This document shows positions 22,350-34,053 of a stretch of 64,000 bases of DNA, piece by piece. The notes beneath the pieces were generated by a model. That model was not told the DNA's origin. It made no database searches and saw only the letters and a list, made by a program, of their open reading frames with translations. This DNA is from Primulina eburnea. Taxonomy: Eukaryota; Streptophyta; Magnoliopsida; Lamiales; Gesneriaceae. The stretch lies in contig NC_133104.1 of the NCBI RefSeq assembly GCF_022965805.1, positions 23,680,069-23,744,068 on the forward strand, in the 5' to 3' direction. Within the stretch, counting starts at the first letter, position 1; each line of letters starts with the position of its first letter. Made by a program: the position numbers and the translations under genes.

Positions 22350-24397
22350 TGTAAGAGTAGATGCCCTGCAAGCCAACGGTTGGCTAGAGAATTTATTGAC
22401 TCAAGTGAAATAAACAATCTTTATTTTAATATAATTTACTTTTTAATGGTTTCGTTATACTTTATCTGTATACCCATGCAAGCAGCATAGATAAAGTCCT
22501 TGATTATGCTTTAATACAAATGAATCGTAATTCGATGTTGAAACTCATTTGTAAACACTGCATATTCTAAATTCGTTCCTAGTCGATTCAGCCGCCTAAA
22601 ACATGGATAAAGGTCGCTTGAGCTCGAGACTAGCATCTGTGATGTTGTGTACTGCGTTTCTTGGTAAGGGCATAGAGATGTCCAAACATACAGATGGGTA
22701 GTCATACGATGATTATACCGAACAACCCTCCCTCGGACTTTCCAAGTGGTTTTCATTCATCGAGAGGAAAAGTCTGTGGTTATGATTGTACACCATTAGT
22801 CCTTATGACCCGAGACAACATTGAGGCTCTATATGCTAGGGCTGTGCTTTGACTCGTTTACCGACTCCAGGAGAGTCATCAGGTGGCGAGGTTGGGTACA
22901 GTTGCGACACATATAGGAGCCAGTGCATTGTAGTCGGGGATTCACCGCTCACCTACGGGTGTGGATATCCTATGTGATCTGATGTAATAACAGTGCATGG
23001 AATCTCTGGCCAGAGTATGAGATGTACGTTAGAGAAGGAGTTCTCAAATAGTACACGCGATGCCACTATTAAAGTTATCACATAGTTATCGAATTATTAT
23101 GAAACCCTCGATGAACCAATGGTTGCAGATTCGATCGGGATATATGAGATGAAGGGACCGTACTGTACGTTAATCATAATCGACTGGTTTTTGCAGGCAC
23201 TATCAGTGATACCTAGGGGATCATGAGGCGATGCTACTAGACGCTCTTACCATGATCCGATGGGTGCAATCAGAAATGAGTTCTAACATTCTTAATCAAG
23301 GTGTTGATGAAAAGAATGGGGCTAACTAGGGTAAGCCCGAATAAAGGATTATGTCCTGAATCACAAAGAGTTGTGAACCCACGGCTAGCTGTATCCCTGA
23401 ACCATTGAGGGTCACACAAGTACTGGATTGTTTGTTCCCGTTGAGAGAATAAATTCAAGGAGTTGAATTTATATTATGATATAGTAAATTCAAGGAGTTG
23501 AATTTATGATAAATAAATTTTGAGAAAATAAATTCAAGGAGTTGAATTTATGAGATAGTAAATTCAAGAAGTTGAATTTATGAAATTTGGAGATAATAAA
23601 TTCAAAGAGTTGAATTTATAAAACTTGATAATTTAATTTATAAAAACTCAAAAGTTGGGTTTATAAATATTAAATTTTAGAAGTGATAAATTCAAAGAGT
23701 TGAATTTATAATTTAAACAATAAATTCAAATGTTGAATTTATATTCAATTTAATTTATTAAGCTCAAAAGTTGAGTTTATTAAAAATTAAATTAAATATA
23801 TTGGGAGTATGTTTAATGAGCTTGTAGGAGTACAAGTCCAACATATTAAATAATTAAAGTTATTAATGGACTTTGATTAATTAATTAAACTAGTTGGACT
23901 AGCCCAATTAATTAATCAAGCCCATTAATGTTAATTATGGAATTTAGGTTAAGTTTTTTTTAGTGGAATAAAAAAAAATAACCTAGCCTCGACTTGAGAC
24001 CATTGTAACTCACGAGAGTTGTACAAAAATTCTCCAAATTTTTGCCACTTTCCTAAGAAAAGAATTTTGAGTCCTCTCTCAAAATTTTAGATATCAACGT
24101 AAAACTTCTTCCAAATATTCTAGTGCTATTTGGAAGAGGAACAAATCTTCTAGTCGTGGACCTAATTAGAAGAATCGAAGAAAGTTCGTAGGGATTCATC
24201 AAGAGCTACGTTCGCTAATACCGGTGTAGTTGGAGCCACGTGATTTATTCACCAAAGATATAATCTTTAACATCCTATGAATGTTTATTGTTAAAACCAT
24301 ACGAGCGCTCAAAGCAAAATATATTTTGATTGTCAAAATAAATAAAAATTTTAAAACTTCCGCTGCGTTTGGGCGTGTAGAAAACCGGGATCCAACA
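22350..24397 (+). repeat. 5' LTR of copia-2
   Basis: TGTAAGAGTAG to GGATCCAACA, 2048 bp. Contains the AT-rich hairpin array at 23449-23779. Confidence 0.93.
23449..23779. repeat. Array of nine AT-rich hairpins in the copia-2 LTR
   Basis: Repeated stem AAATTCAA / TTGAATTT with loops GGAG, AAG, AGAG or ATG. The first copy (23449-23472) has a 10-bp perfect stem. Two copies carry CTCAA pairing with TTGAG or TTGGG (about 23646 and 23763), so both arms changed together or pair by G-U wobble. The array recurs at 30887-31217 and, shorter, at 35156-35415. Confidence 0.85.
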
Positions 24398-24398
24398 G

Positions 24399-24410
24399 TG
24401 GTATCAGAGC
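24399..24410 (+). other. primer binding site of copia-2
   Basis: TGGTATCAGAGC one base after the LTR end. Confidence 0.93.
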
Positions 24411-24543
24411 CAGGTTCTCTATATCGTATGATTTTAAATCATATAGAATAATTTATTTATAACCACACAAGAAAATTTTTCAGAAAATTTGGCACCAAGA
24501 AAATTTTATTTTTTTCCAGAAAACAAAAAAAATATTTTCGTTT

Positions 24544-24799
24544 CTGCCCGGAACTGTTCCGGGCAGCCCGTGCGCGCAGGGTCGCGCACGGGGGCGCGCA
24601 TCGTGCGCGCACGGCCAGCGCGCAGCATGCGCGCGGCTTGCGCGCAGAGACGCGCAGCGCGCACCTGCAGATTGCGTGAGCCGGGCGGCGCGGCGTGCGG
24701 AGCGTCCGCACGCGGTGTGCCGCCAGCGCGGCGTGCGGAACGTCCGCACTGCCGCGCGCGCTTGTGCGCGTGCCGCCCCTGCCCGAAACGTTCGGGCAG
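24544..24799. repeat. GC-rich palindromic module in copia-2 leader
   Basis: An island of GC-rich, CGCGCA-dense sequence inside a very AT-rich leader. It is bounded by two perfect inverted repeats: 24544-24566 (11-bp stem CTGCCCGGAAC, 1-nt centre) and 24779-24799 (9-bp stem CTGCCCGAA, 3-nt centre). Two more lie inside: 24693-24713 (9-bp stem) and 24733-24749 (7-bp stem), both with NCG centres. Open frames across it are an effect of GC richness. Copia-3 has the same bounding hairpins with different interior sequence (36196-36415). Confidence 0.82.
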
Positions 24800-25848
24800 C
24801 GGGCGGGCAGCGAGGGCGGCTGCCCGGGATCGTCTCGGGAACCGTGCTGGATGTTGGGCCTGAATTGTTTGGACCTAGGGTGCAATTTTCTGAATTTTAA
24901 AATTTTTGGGTAAAATTGACATTTTTGAAATTGGTTCAATTTTTATTTTGAAAAATTGATTTTTAGAAAATTAATAATTTTCTTGTGAAATAAATAATTA
25001 GAATATGATTGTAATTATTTATGGTAAAAACGAGTTTTTACAAGAAATCAATTATTATTGATTTAATTGGAAATTAAATAAAGCAGTTTGTTTAATTTAT
25101 TAAATCCTTTAATAATTGTATTGGTTAGTGATAAAATTATTAGATATATGTTTCATCAATTAATTAAATTGTTTAATTAAATTGATGTTAATATTTGATA
25201 TTAAATGCCTGAAAGATGATCGAGAGCCTTGACCAATGTGTTAGGTGTATGTTAGGATATTTTACTGTTTTATTCGGTTTTTTATTAATATTTGATATTA
25301 TTAAAGTGGTCCTGGTTTATGGCTTGTTCCCACCCCATGAGATGTATCCCTTATGTGCCATGGCTATTTAAATTTAATTATTAGAAATTGTGGGAGATCA
25401 AGACTGGAAGATGGTGGGTCCGATGATCAAGATGAAGACATGTAAAATATTGGAAGCTCTTGTAATTGTTGCATTTGCATCCCTGCATTCACCTAGGTTT
25501 TGGACCAGGATCCATGTCTGGCTCACATGGATCTAATAGTGTTGGCGATTGATCATCCTTATTTATTGTTGAATGTCATATTATGATATATATGCGATAT
25601 ATAGTAGTATGCATGTATGTATATTATTATATAATATAGTTGCATGAATCCGGCAAACATACAAACTCGTGGCACGCGATTTTTAAATTAAAATGATGAG
25701 ACAATTTTAAAATTAAAATCCCTCATTTTGAATAAGATTCAAAATTTATATCAAACCGAAAAAGTAAAAATTAAAAGAGTTTAATTTTTCCTTGCCTTCC
25801 ATCAACAGTGGTTGCATGTTGATCGCTACCCGCGGGCAGTGTCTGGTT

Positions 25849-26123
25849 CATATTATTGGCGAGGCCTGTACGCCGGAAAGCTGTGACTTCGACCGGACAT
25901 ATGATGTGAATTGAGTGGAACTCCCATGACTTCGGCTCATATTATTGGGGGAACTCTTGTCGACCGTCTACTACAATTCAATATTGATGGGTTGGTTTGA
26001 CACGCGAAAATAAACGACGTCATATTATTGGGTCCTTATTAAACGTGAGGCAAAACACGCGGAGGTTGCATAGGGATGCAATTGGACTCTACCTTTTAGA
26101 AATTATAATTGACTGATATTATT
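25849..26123 (+). repeat. Four spaced copies of CATATTATTGG in copia-2 leader
   Basis: Copies at 25849, 25938, 26021 and (one or two changes) 26113, spaced about 83-92 bp. The sequence between them is not repeated. Function unknown; it might be an RNA packaging or dimer signal. Confidence 0.65.
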
Positions 26124-26399
26124 CGGGATTATAATTGACTAATTGGACTCTACGTGCCTACTAAGGAAATACGATTTCCCTTTTTCATCAGAGGGTGATG
26201 GAAATGTCAAAATAGTGGGAGGGAATTTATAAAATAAAAATCCATATTTTATATCTTAAAATTATTTTAAAATAATCAGCAACAATTATTCTGTTTCCAT
26301 ATCAGTATATTTTTCAATTTCGTCACATAATCCAATTTTGTTATTAACAAGCTAACCGAATCTAATTTTCAAGACTGGTTGGGAAAATTGTTCTGAATT

Positions 26400-27060
26400 C
26401 GGAGAAAATGACATACACACTAATGTCAGTCTTGTTGAACTGACAATGCATGCAAGATGGTGGGACCATATTGTGCAAGCTAAAGTGTGATGTGCTCGCT
26501 TCTATGTCAAATGAACTGTAGGGACAGTTTGAGAAAATGTTGAATGCTACTGACATTCGAATACACATGCAAGAGTTGCATAGTGCATGAAACTCGTACA
26601 GTGATGCACACCACTTTTAAAAGCTCGTGACTACACGAATGCAAGATGTGGCTTTGGTCCATGAGCGTGGTGTATATATGATTGGGTTTAATGAGAAAGT
26701 GGTGGGCCTGGAATAGGTGATTCCTAACAAGTTACTTCATGACAATCAATTTGTTGTCATTCTCTTTCTCATTTGACGGGTTTATGTTGAACTTCAATTT
26801 GAATAAAATTGATGATAGCCTTGAAGAGCTATTCAACATGCTTATGACTTATGAAGTCATCATAAAATAGGAAAATGTTGTTTCCTAGTTGGGCTTGTTG
26901 TCAGGAACAAAAGTGGCCCGCAATGTAAGGGAAAGAAATGTTCTGCCCCTCACAAGAAAAAACCCAATAAGAGGCAAACTTCGAAAGACACTTAAAAGGC
27001 CTACAAAGCCCGATAAGTCAGAACATATTTCACTGTAAGAAGTCCGGACATAAGAAGTTA
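26400..27060 (+). pseudogene. gag: gag remnant of copia-2
   Basis: Scrambled frames with recognisable copia-gag character: ASMSNEL near 26500, then LEELFNMLMTYEVIIK near 26820. There are many stops and frame changes, and no zinc knuckle. The sequence downstream jumps to the integrase zinc region at 27091, so the C-terminal gag and all of protease are missing. Confidence 0.6.
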
Positions 27061-27090
27061 TATGAGCCAGAAATGTTCTGGAAATGATGA

Positions 27091-29760
27091 ATGAATGTCC
27101 AAGTAAACAGGATTTCAACAACAAACAAAAGAAAGTTAGATGATCCAAATCCCGCACAAATATGGCACGCTAGACTATGTCACATTTCTCAAAGAAGGAT
27201 GCACAAGCTAGTGGGAGAATGCATGTTTGACTTGTCAGACATAAATTCTATACTTACCCGTGAGTCCTGTCTGAAAAGAAAAACGACCAAGACTCCATTC
27301 GATGGAAACGTGGAACGTGCGCATGGTCTATTGGATTTGATCCACACAGACATTTGTGGCCCGGTAAGTGTTAGCACAGGATATGGGCAATCCTACTTCA
27401 TTATCTTTACTGATGACCATTCGAGGTATGGGTGTGTTTATTTGATAAAACACAAATCTGAAGCATTTGAAAAGTTCAAAGAATTCAGATCTGAAGTAGA
27501 AAATCAGCAAGAAAGAAGTATTAAGGCACTTCGATCTGATCGAGGTGGAGAATACTTAAGTGCTGAATTTTTGGGTTATCTAAAAGAGAATGAGATTCTC
27601 TCACAGTGACTCCACCAGCAACACCACAATTGAATGATGTTTCTGAACATTGTAAGCAAACCTTGTTGGACATGGTTCGATCAATGATGAGATTCACTGA
27701 ATTGCCTACATCGTTTTGGGGCTTTGCGCTTGAAAGTGCGGCAATGTTGTTGAATAATGTCCATACTAAAAAAGCAGTGGATAAAACACCATATGAGATA
27801 TGGATGGGGAAACCTCCCAAGTATTCTTACTTGAGAATATGGAGATGTCTTGCTTACGTAAAGCAGAAAGTGAGAAACAAATTGGATAGTAGATCCACTT
27901 TGTGCTACTTTGTAGTATATCCAAAGAATTCTGTTGGATATTATTTCTATCATCCCAATGAAGCAAAAGTGTTTGTTTTCAAGAAATGCCACCTTTATGA
28001 AAGAGAATTTCTATTAGATAGAAAAAGGCAAGATGATAGAACTTGTAGAAATTCAAGATACTCGCTCAACTATAGTAGTTGAACCTAATCTCCAACAACC
28101 AGTAGTTGAAGTACAAGCTCTTAGAAGGTCTGATAGGGTTATTAGACCACCTGCTAGATATACGCTTCTTAATGAACAAGACCATGATGAGTCTTTTGTT
28201 GGATATGATCCAATGAACTTTAAGGAAGCAATATCTGATACTGATTCAACCAAATGGCTTGAAGCCATGCAGTCAGAAATGGACTCTATATATTCAAACC
28301 GAGTCTAGACATTGGTGGATCAACATGAGGGAATCGTTCCTATAGGTTGCAAATGGATCTACAAAAGAAAACTTGGGGCGAATGGGAAGGTAGTGACCTT
28401 CAAAGCAAGGCTGGTTGCAAAATATTATACTCAAAGGCAAGGAGTTGACTATGAGGAAACATTTTCACCAGTTGCTATGTTTAAGTCCATTATAATACTA
28501 CTAGCCATAGCATCATGGTATGACTATGAGATATGGCAAATAGATGTAAAGACTGCATTTCTCAATGGAGACATCAAAAAGTAAATTTACATGTCTCCAC
28601 CTGAGGGATACACATCAGTAGGAAGTTAGCATAAGGTATGCAAACTTCATAGATCAATATATGGTCTCAAGCAGGAGTCAAGGAGTTGGAACCTCATATT
28701 TGATAGCACTATCAAAGAGTTTGGTTTTGCTAAGAATCCAAAGGAACCGTGCCTGTACAAGAAGGTTAGTGGGAGTGTAGTGACATTCCTAGTACTTTAT
28801 GTTGATGATATCCTACTCATTGGGAATGATGTGGGATTATTGCAATCAACTAAAGTATGGTTAGCCAATAAATTCTCTATGAAAGACGTGGGTGAAGCAT
28901 CCTATGTATTGGGAATACAAATCTATAGAGATAGATCAAAGAGGATGCTGGGACTCACCCAAGTCACTTATATCGATACCATTTTGAAACGAGTCTCTAT
29001 GGAAGATTCCAAGAGAAGATACTTACCAATGTGTAATGGTATTACTCTATCTATAGTTATGTGTCCCAAAACTGATGAAGAGATAGAGATGATGACACGT
29101 ATTCCATATGCGTCAGCTATTGGTAGTATCATGTATGGTATGATATCGACACGTCTTGATGTTGCTTACGCTTTGAGTGTTACAAGCAGATATCAGGCGA
29201 ACCCTGGTCCAATGCATTGGAAGGCCGTGAAAGATATTCTTAAGTGCTTGAGAAGGACTAAGAATTTGCTCATGGTCTATGGGTAGAGAATTGAAATTGG
29301 AATACTACACGGATTCTAGCTTCCAATGTGATATAGATGATTCGAAATCGACCTCTGGTTTGTATTCATGCTAAATGGTGTTGTTGTCTCTTGGAAAGGT
29401 TCCAAGCAAGACACCGTTGCGGATTCCACCACTGAAGCTGAATACATTGTTGCATCTGATGCAGCCAAAGAGATAGTTTGGATGAAGAATTTTGTCCAAG
29501 AGTTGGGTATTATTCCTAATGGAGTTGATCCAGTCCCGTTGTACTGGAACAACACTGGTGCCATTGCGCAAGCAAAGGAACCAAGGTCTCATCAGTGATC
29601 CAAACATGTACTGAGGAAGTTCCACATCATACAAGAGATTGTGGAAAGAGGAGACATATCAGTCGAAAGAGTCCCCTCTGCAGATAATGTTGCTGATCCA
29701 TTTACAAAGCCCTTGCCAGGACCATTGTTTGAAAAGCATCGCGAATCAATGGGATTAAGG
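27091..29760 (+). pseudogene. pol: copia-2 integrase - RT - RNase H remnant
   Basis: The integrase zinc region WHARLCHISQRRMHKL is at about 27160. The integrase core has IHTDICGP and RSDRGGEYLSAEF, then a frame change at 27606. The RT part has KWIYKRKLGANGKV, DVKTAFLNGD and LYVDDILLIGND (near 28795). RNase H has VADSTTEAEYIVASDAAKE and ends KPLPGPLFEKHRESMG near 29745. The HHCC region has lost a Cys (RESC). Stops occur near 27607, 28307, 28582, 28628, 29285 and 29597. Protease is absent upstream. No enzyme could be made. Confidence 0.88.
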
Positions 29761-29778
29761 GTAGTTGGCTCTAGGGCA

Positions 29779-29788
29779 AGTGGGAGAT
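29779..29788 (+). other. polypurine tract of copia-2
   Basis: AGTGGGAGAT directly before the 3' LTR. Confidence 0.8.
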
Positions 29789-31833
29789 TGTAAGAGTAGA
29801 TACCCTGCAAGCCAACGGTTGGCTAGGGAATTTATTGACTCAAGTGAAATAAACAATCTTTATTTTAATATAATTTACTTTTTAATGGTTTCGTTATACG
29901 TTATCTGTATACCCATGCAAGCAGCATAGATAAAGTCCTTGATTATGCTTTAATACAAATGAATCGTAATTCGATGTTGAAACTCATTTTAAACACTGCA
30001 TATTCTAAATTCGTTCTTAGTCGATTCAGCCGCCTAAAACATGGATAAAGGTCGCTTGAGCTCGAGACTAGCATCTGTGATATTGTGTACTGTGTTTCTT
30101 GGTAAGGGCCTAGAGATGTCCAAACATACAGATGGGTAGTCATACGATGATTATACCGAACAACCCTCCCTCGGACTTTCCAAGTGGTTTTCATTCATCG
30201 AGAGGAAAAGTCTGTGGTTATGATTGTACACCATTAGTCCTTACGACCCGGGACAACACTGAGGCTCTATATGCTAGGGCTGTGTTTTGACTCGTTTACC
30301 GGCTCCAGGAGAGTCATCAGGTGGCGAGGTTGGGTACAGTTGCGACACATATAGGAGCCAGTGCATTGTAGTCGGGGATTCACCTCTCACCTACGGGTGT
30401 GGATATCCTATGTGATCTGATGTAATAATAGTGCATGGAATCTTTGGCCAGAGTATGAGATGTACGTTAGAGAAGGAGTTCTCAAATAGTACACGCGATG
30501 CCACTATTAAAGTTATCACATAGTTATCGAATTATTATGCAACCCTCGATGAACCAATGGTTGCAGATTCGATCGTGATATATGAGATGAAGGGACCGTA
30601 TTGTACGTTAATCATAATCGACTGGTTCTTGCAGGCACTATCAGTGATACCTAGGGGATCATGGGGCGATACTACTAGACGCTCTTACCATGATCTATTG
30701 GGTGCAATCAGAAATGAGTTCTGACATTCTTAATCAAGGTGTTGATGAGAAGAATGGGGCTAACTAGGGTAAGCCCGAATAAAAGATTATGTCCTAAATC
30801 ACAAAGAGTTGTGAACCCACGGCTAGCTGTATCCCTGAACCATTGAGGGTCACACAAGTACTGGATTGTTTGTTCCCGTTGAGAGAATAAATTCAAGGAG
30901 TTGAATTTATATTATGATATAGTAAATTCAAGGAGTTGAATTTATGATAAATAAATTTTGAGAAAATAAATTCAAGGAGTTGAATTTATGAGATAGTAAA
31001 TTCAAAGTGTTGAATTTATGAAATTTGGAGATAATAAATTCAAAGAGTTGAATTTATAAAACTTGATAATTTAATTTATAAAACTCAAAAGTTGGGTTTA
31101 TAAATATTAAATTTTGGAGGTGATAAATTCAAGGAGTTGAATTTATAATTTAAACAATAAATTCAAATGTTGAATTTATATTCAATTTAATTTATTATGC
31201 TCAAAAGTTGAGTTTATTAAAAATTAAATTAAATATATTGGGAGTATGTTTAATGGGCTTGTAGGAGTACAAGTCCAACATATTAAATAATTAAAGTTAT
31301 TAATGGACTTTGATTAATTCATTAAACTAGTTGGACTAGCCCAATTAATTAATCAAGCCCGTTAATATTAATTATGGAATTTAGGTTAAGTTTTTTTTAA
31401 GGGAATAAAAAAAAATAACCTAGCCTCCACTTGAGACCATTGTAACTCACGAGAGTTGTACAAAAATTCTCCAAATTTTTGCCACTTTCCAAAGAAAAGA
31501 ATTTTGAATCCTCTCTCAAAATTTTAGATATCAACGTAAAACTTCTTCCAAATATTCTAGTGCTATTTGGAAGAGGAACAAATCTTCTAGTCGTGGACCT
31601 AATTAGAAGAATCGAAGAAATTTCGTAGGGATTCATCAAGCGCTACGTCCGCTAAAACGGTGTAGTTGGAGCCACGTGATTTATTCACCAAAAGTATAAT
31701 CTTTAACATCCTATGAATGTTTATTGTTAAACCATACGAGCGCTCAAAGCAAAATATATTTTGATTGTCAAAATAAATAAAAATTTTAAAACTTCCGCTG
31801 CGTTTGGGCGTGTAGAAAAACCTGGATCCAACA
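29789..31833 (+). repeat. 3' LTR of copia-2
   Basis: 2045 bp, matching 22350-24397, followed by the target duplication CAAAC at 31834-31838. Confidence 0.93.
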
Positions 31834-32311
31834 CAAACTTGTTTAGAGGATTTTGAGGAAGGATATTAGATGCTTTATTGAATTTTCTTTGTTTTGCAAA
31901 TTGAAAGCATGTGTGTATATTGTCATTGTTAAATAATATTGCATCTCTTTCATTTCATAAGTTATAATTTCAGTATACTCGTCACTTGAGGTTTGTGATT
32001 AGATTTAGCTTCCAAATGAAGTGTCTACACAATTTTAATTTCTCTCGGTAGGACCATTATAAAACTATGAATATATCTCCTAATTTTTAATCAACCTAAA
32101 TTTGATTGCTTTGTTTTATCCACATAAAAAGGTAATTCAAAAATTATCGCCATGCCATCCAAATTTAAGTTAATTATATAATCAATAAAGTATAGAATTC
32201 TTTATATAAAAAATATGCGATAACATAAAAAAACTCAAGTTGAAGACGGAGTGGGTGGTACGTTAAATAATATATATTATTTACGATATATTGGATCTCA
32301 AGCGGAACGGA

Positions 32312-32394
32312 GGTGGTTTGCCCGAGTGGTTAAGGGGGAAGACTTAAGATCTTCTGCACATAAGTGCGCGTGGGTTCGAACCCCACAGCCACCA
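32312..32394 (+). tRNA. tRNA-Leu (anticodon UAA)
   Basis: An 83-nt cloverleaf that delivers leucine at UUA codons. Acceptor stem GGTGGTT pairs with AGCCACC (one G-U), discriminator A at 32394. The D stem is CCC/GGG. The anticodon stem GAAGA/TCTTC surrounds loop CTTAAGA with anticodon TAA at 32345-32347. The long variable arm (TGCAC/GTGCG) is typical of class II Leu tRNAs. The T stem GTGGG/CCCAC surrounds TTCGAAC. The A and B boxes are intact, no CCA is encoded and there is no intron, which fits a nuclear gene rather than the intron-bearing plastid trnL-UAA. A T5 run follows after four bases. Confidence 0.95.
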
Positions 32395-32397
32395 AAA

Positions 32398-32402
32398 TTT
32401 TT
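32398..32402 (+). terminator. RNA polymerase III terminator
   Basis: TTTTT four bases after the tRNA-Leu 3' end. Confidence 0.85.
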
Positions 32403-33214
32403 AAAGTGTAATTTAATAAATATAGTAATCTAACTAACCAACTAATTTTTTTCCTCGAAAATTGAAATAAACCGAATCAATTTAAAATCACTTATTGCCA
32501 TCGGTAACAGAACTAACAATCTTTTTAAGAAATTAAAATAGAAAACAGAGTGACGAAACTAACTCTTACTGATGTTGAAAAATTTTAACCAATGAAACAA
32601 TGAGTACAAAAAAATCGGTCGTTCCAGCTGAAGAGTTGTGTTGCATGGATGGTGTCTGATTGGTTCAAAAAAATTTAAGCAAACATGGAAGATTCTGGAA
32701 TCTGAGCTGAAATAAGTGTATTCAAGCACGAGTCACATCCCAAACTCGAAAATTTTAATATTTTTATCGAGTTCGTTTCGAATCGAGGTTCAAATTCAAG
32801 TTCTGATGCTCATCATGATAGATATGTGTCAGCCTAAAATGCATATTTAACTTTGAGGGTAGTTTATTATTTTTGCGTTTTGTTAATTGTGATTTCATAA
32901 TGTTAATTGATTTTCCAGTGACTCCTGCAAGTAGGTTAGTTTAGTCACTTCTTCCTTTAAAAAAAGTATTATGTCTATCATTCAGAGTTGCGGAAAAGAA
33001 GAAACCATGTGAGCGAAGGCAAATATTATCTCTTAATTTAATTAATATAATTTCTTAAATTAAATAATTTCTATAATATTATCTTTTTCTTATTGATTTG
33101 ATTATGTATAATATTTTATAAGATTTTGTCTTTCTTGATGATGATGATATAATTATACAAATATTATCTTGATATAGTATCAATATTTGACTTTTCTTGT
33201 TGAATAAGTTACCT

Positions 33215-33754
33215 TGTTGAGATAAACTCTAGGTGAGACGAAGTCCATAAATAAGAGAAAGAAAGGCATTGATGGAGTTCTTCTTCTCGTTCAATTATAC
33301 ACACATTTTCGCTCATCGTGGAATTTTAGAGAAAAAAAATTATCAACGTTGCTGCTGTTGTGAAGAGTGTCGTTGCACATGCTGCCGTGATTGTTGGAGA
33401 CACTTCAGACAACACGCATGCAAGTGTTGGCTGAGGATTGGGTTTCGTTGCTCCAAATTTTTGGCATTGAGTTTTTGCTTTCTTGAATAAGTTATATTCT
33501 GGTTGTTCGATTTTTAGAAAACATTTATTTTCTCAAAGTGTTGAAGAATTTGATTTTTGTGAAGATCACTAGTGATAGGTTTTTGTAAGCGTTTCAGTTT
33601 TCTAATGATTAAATTTTACCCTGAAGCATAGCATACATATTTATACTTGTGCATATTTAATTTTGTCAATCCTATTTTTTTAAAATCGATTTGTGTTACA
33701 AACTTTAATATTCCGCTGCATGTTGTCCCAAATGTTGTAACATTCGGCACAACA
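33215..33754 (+). repeat. Possible old LTR remnant
   Basis: Starts TGTTGAGATA and ends GGCACAACA, with a composition like plant copia LTRs. Flanks TACCT and GTTAA do not match, and no primer site or internal sequence adjoins. Confidence 0.3.
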
Positions 33755-34053
33755 GTTAATTCTGATAAAACACAAATGCACAATCTAGCACCACTGTTTT
33801 CATATTAACTCACATCTGTCAAATAATAATTCTTACAGTGACCAATAACAAAAAAACCGAGAAAATTCTTTAACCAAGTTATTGATTCAATGGGCATATT
33901 ATAATATCTTTTGAGTTTACACCATTGTTCTGCACTGTTTCCATTATCTAATACGTCTGTGTTTAGAGAATATTTGTGTTTCTTTGTGATATGGAATAGA
34001 AAATTGGATTCCGTAACTTAGTTGATGATAACTTAATTTCGAGATGAATTTTC

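Larger units (their letters stand above)
22350..31833 (+). mobile_element. Ty1/copia element copia-2, complete structure, defective
   Basis: 9484 bp with two LTRs (2048 and 2045 bp), a perfect 5-bp target duplication, an iMet primer site, a long leader of about 2 kb, gag remnant, integrase, RT, RNase H, and polypurine tract. The LTRs differ by about 2 percent by eye, which means a fairly recent insertion. Yet gag is full of stops and no protease is visible. The element was therefore probably already defective when it moved. Integrase precedes RT, which assigns it to copia; the lineage within copia is uncertain. Confidence 0.93.
31839..34053. other. Host-like AT-rich region around the tRNA gene
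   Basis: Joined with 22291-22344 this would be the pre-insertion flank of copia-2. Apart from tRNA-Leu (32312-32394) and a possible LTR remnant at 33215-33754, I see no gene. A Cys-rich 73-codon ORF at 33269-33490 lies inside the latter and is not credible as a gene. Confidence 0.5.

Noticed and set aside
24457..24939. Several overlapping Arg/Ala/Cys-rich ORFs on both strands
   Set aside because: Open in many frames only because the segment is GC-rich; it is the palindromic leader module of copia-2.
32312..32394. Plastid insertion suggested by trnL-UAA
   Set aside because: Plastid trnL-UAA has an intron; this gene is uninterrupted, with a Pol III terminator, and has no plastid flank.
33269..33490. 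Cys-rich 73-aa ORF resembling a small secreted peptide
   Set aside because: No signal peptide pattern and no family match. The Cys codons come from TGT/TGC-rich sequence inside what may be an LTR remnant.
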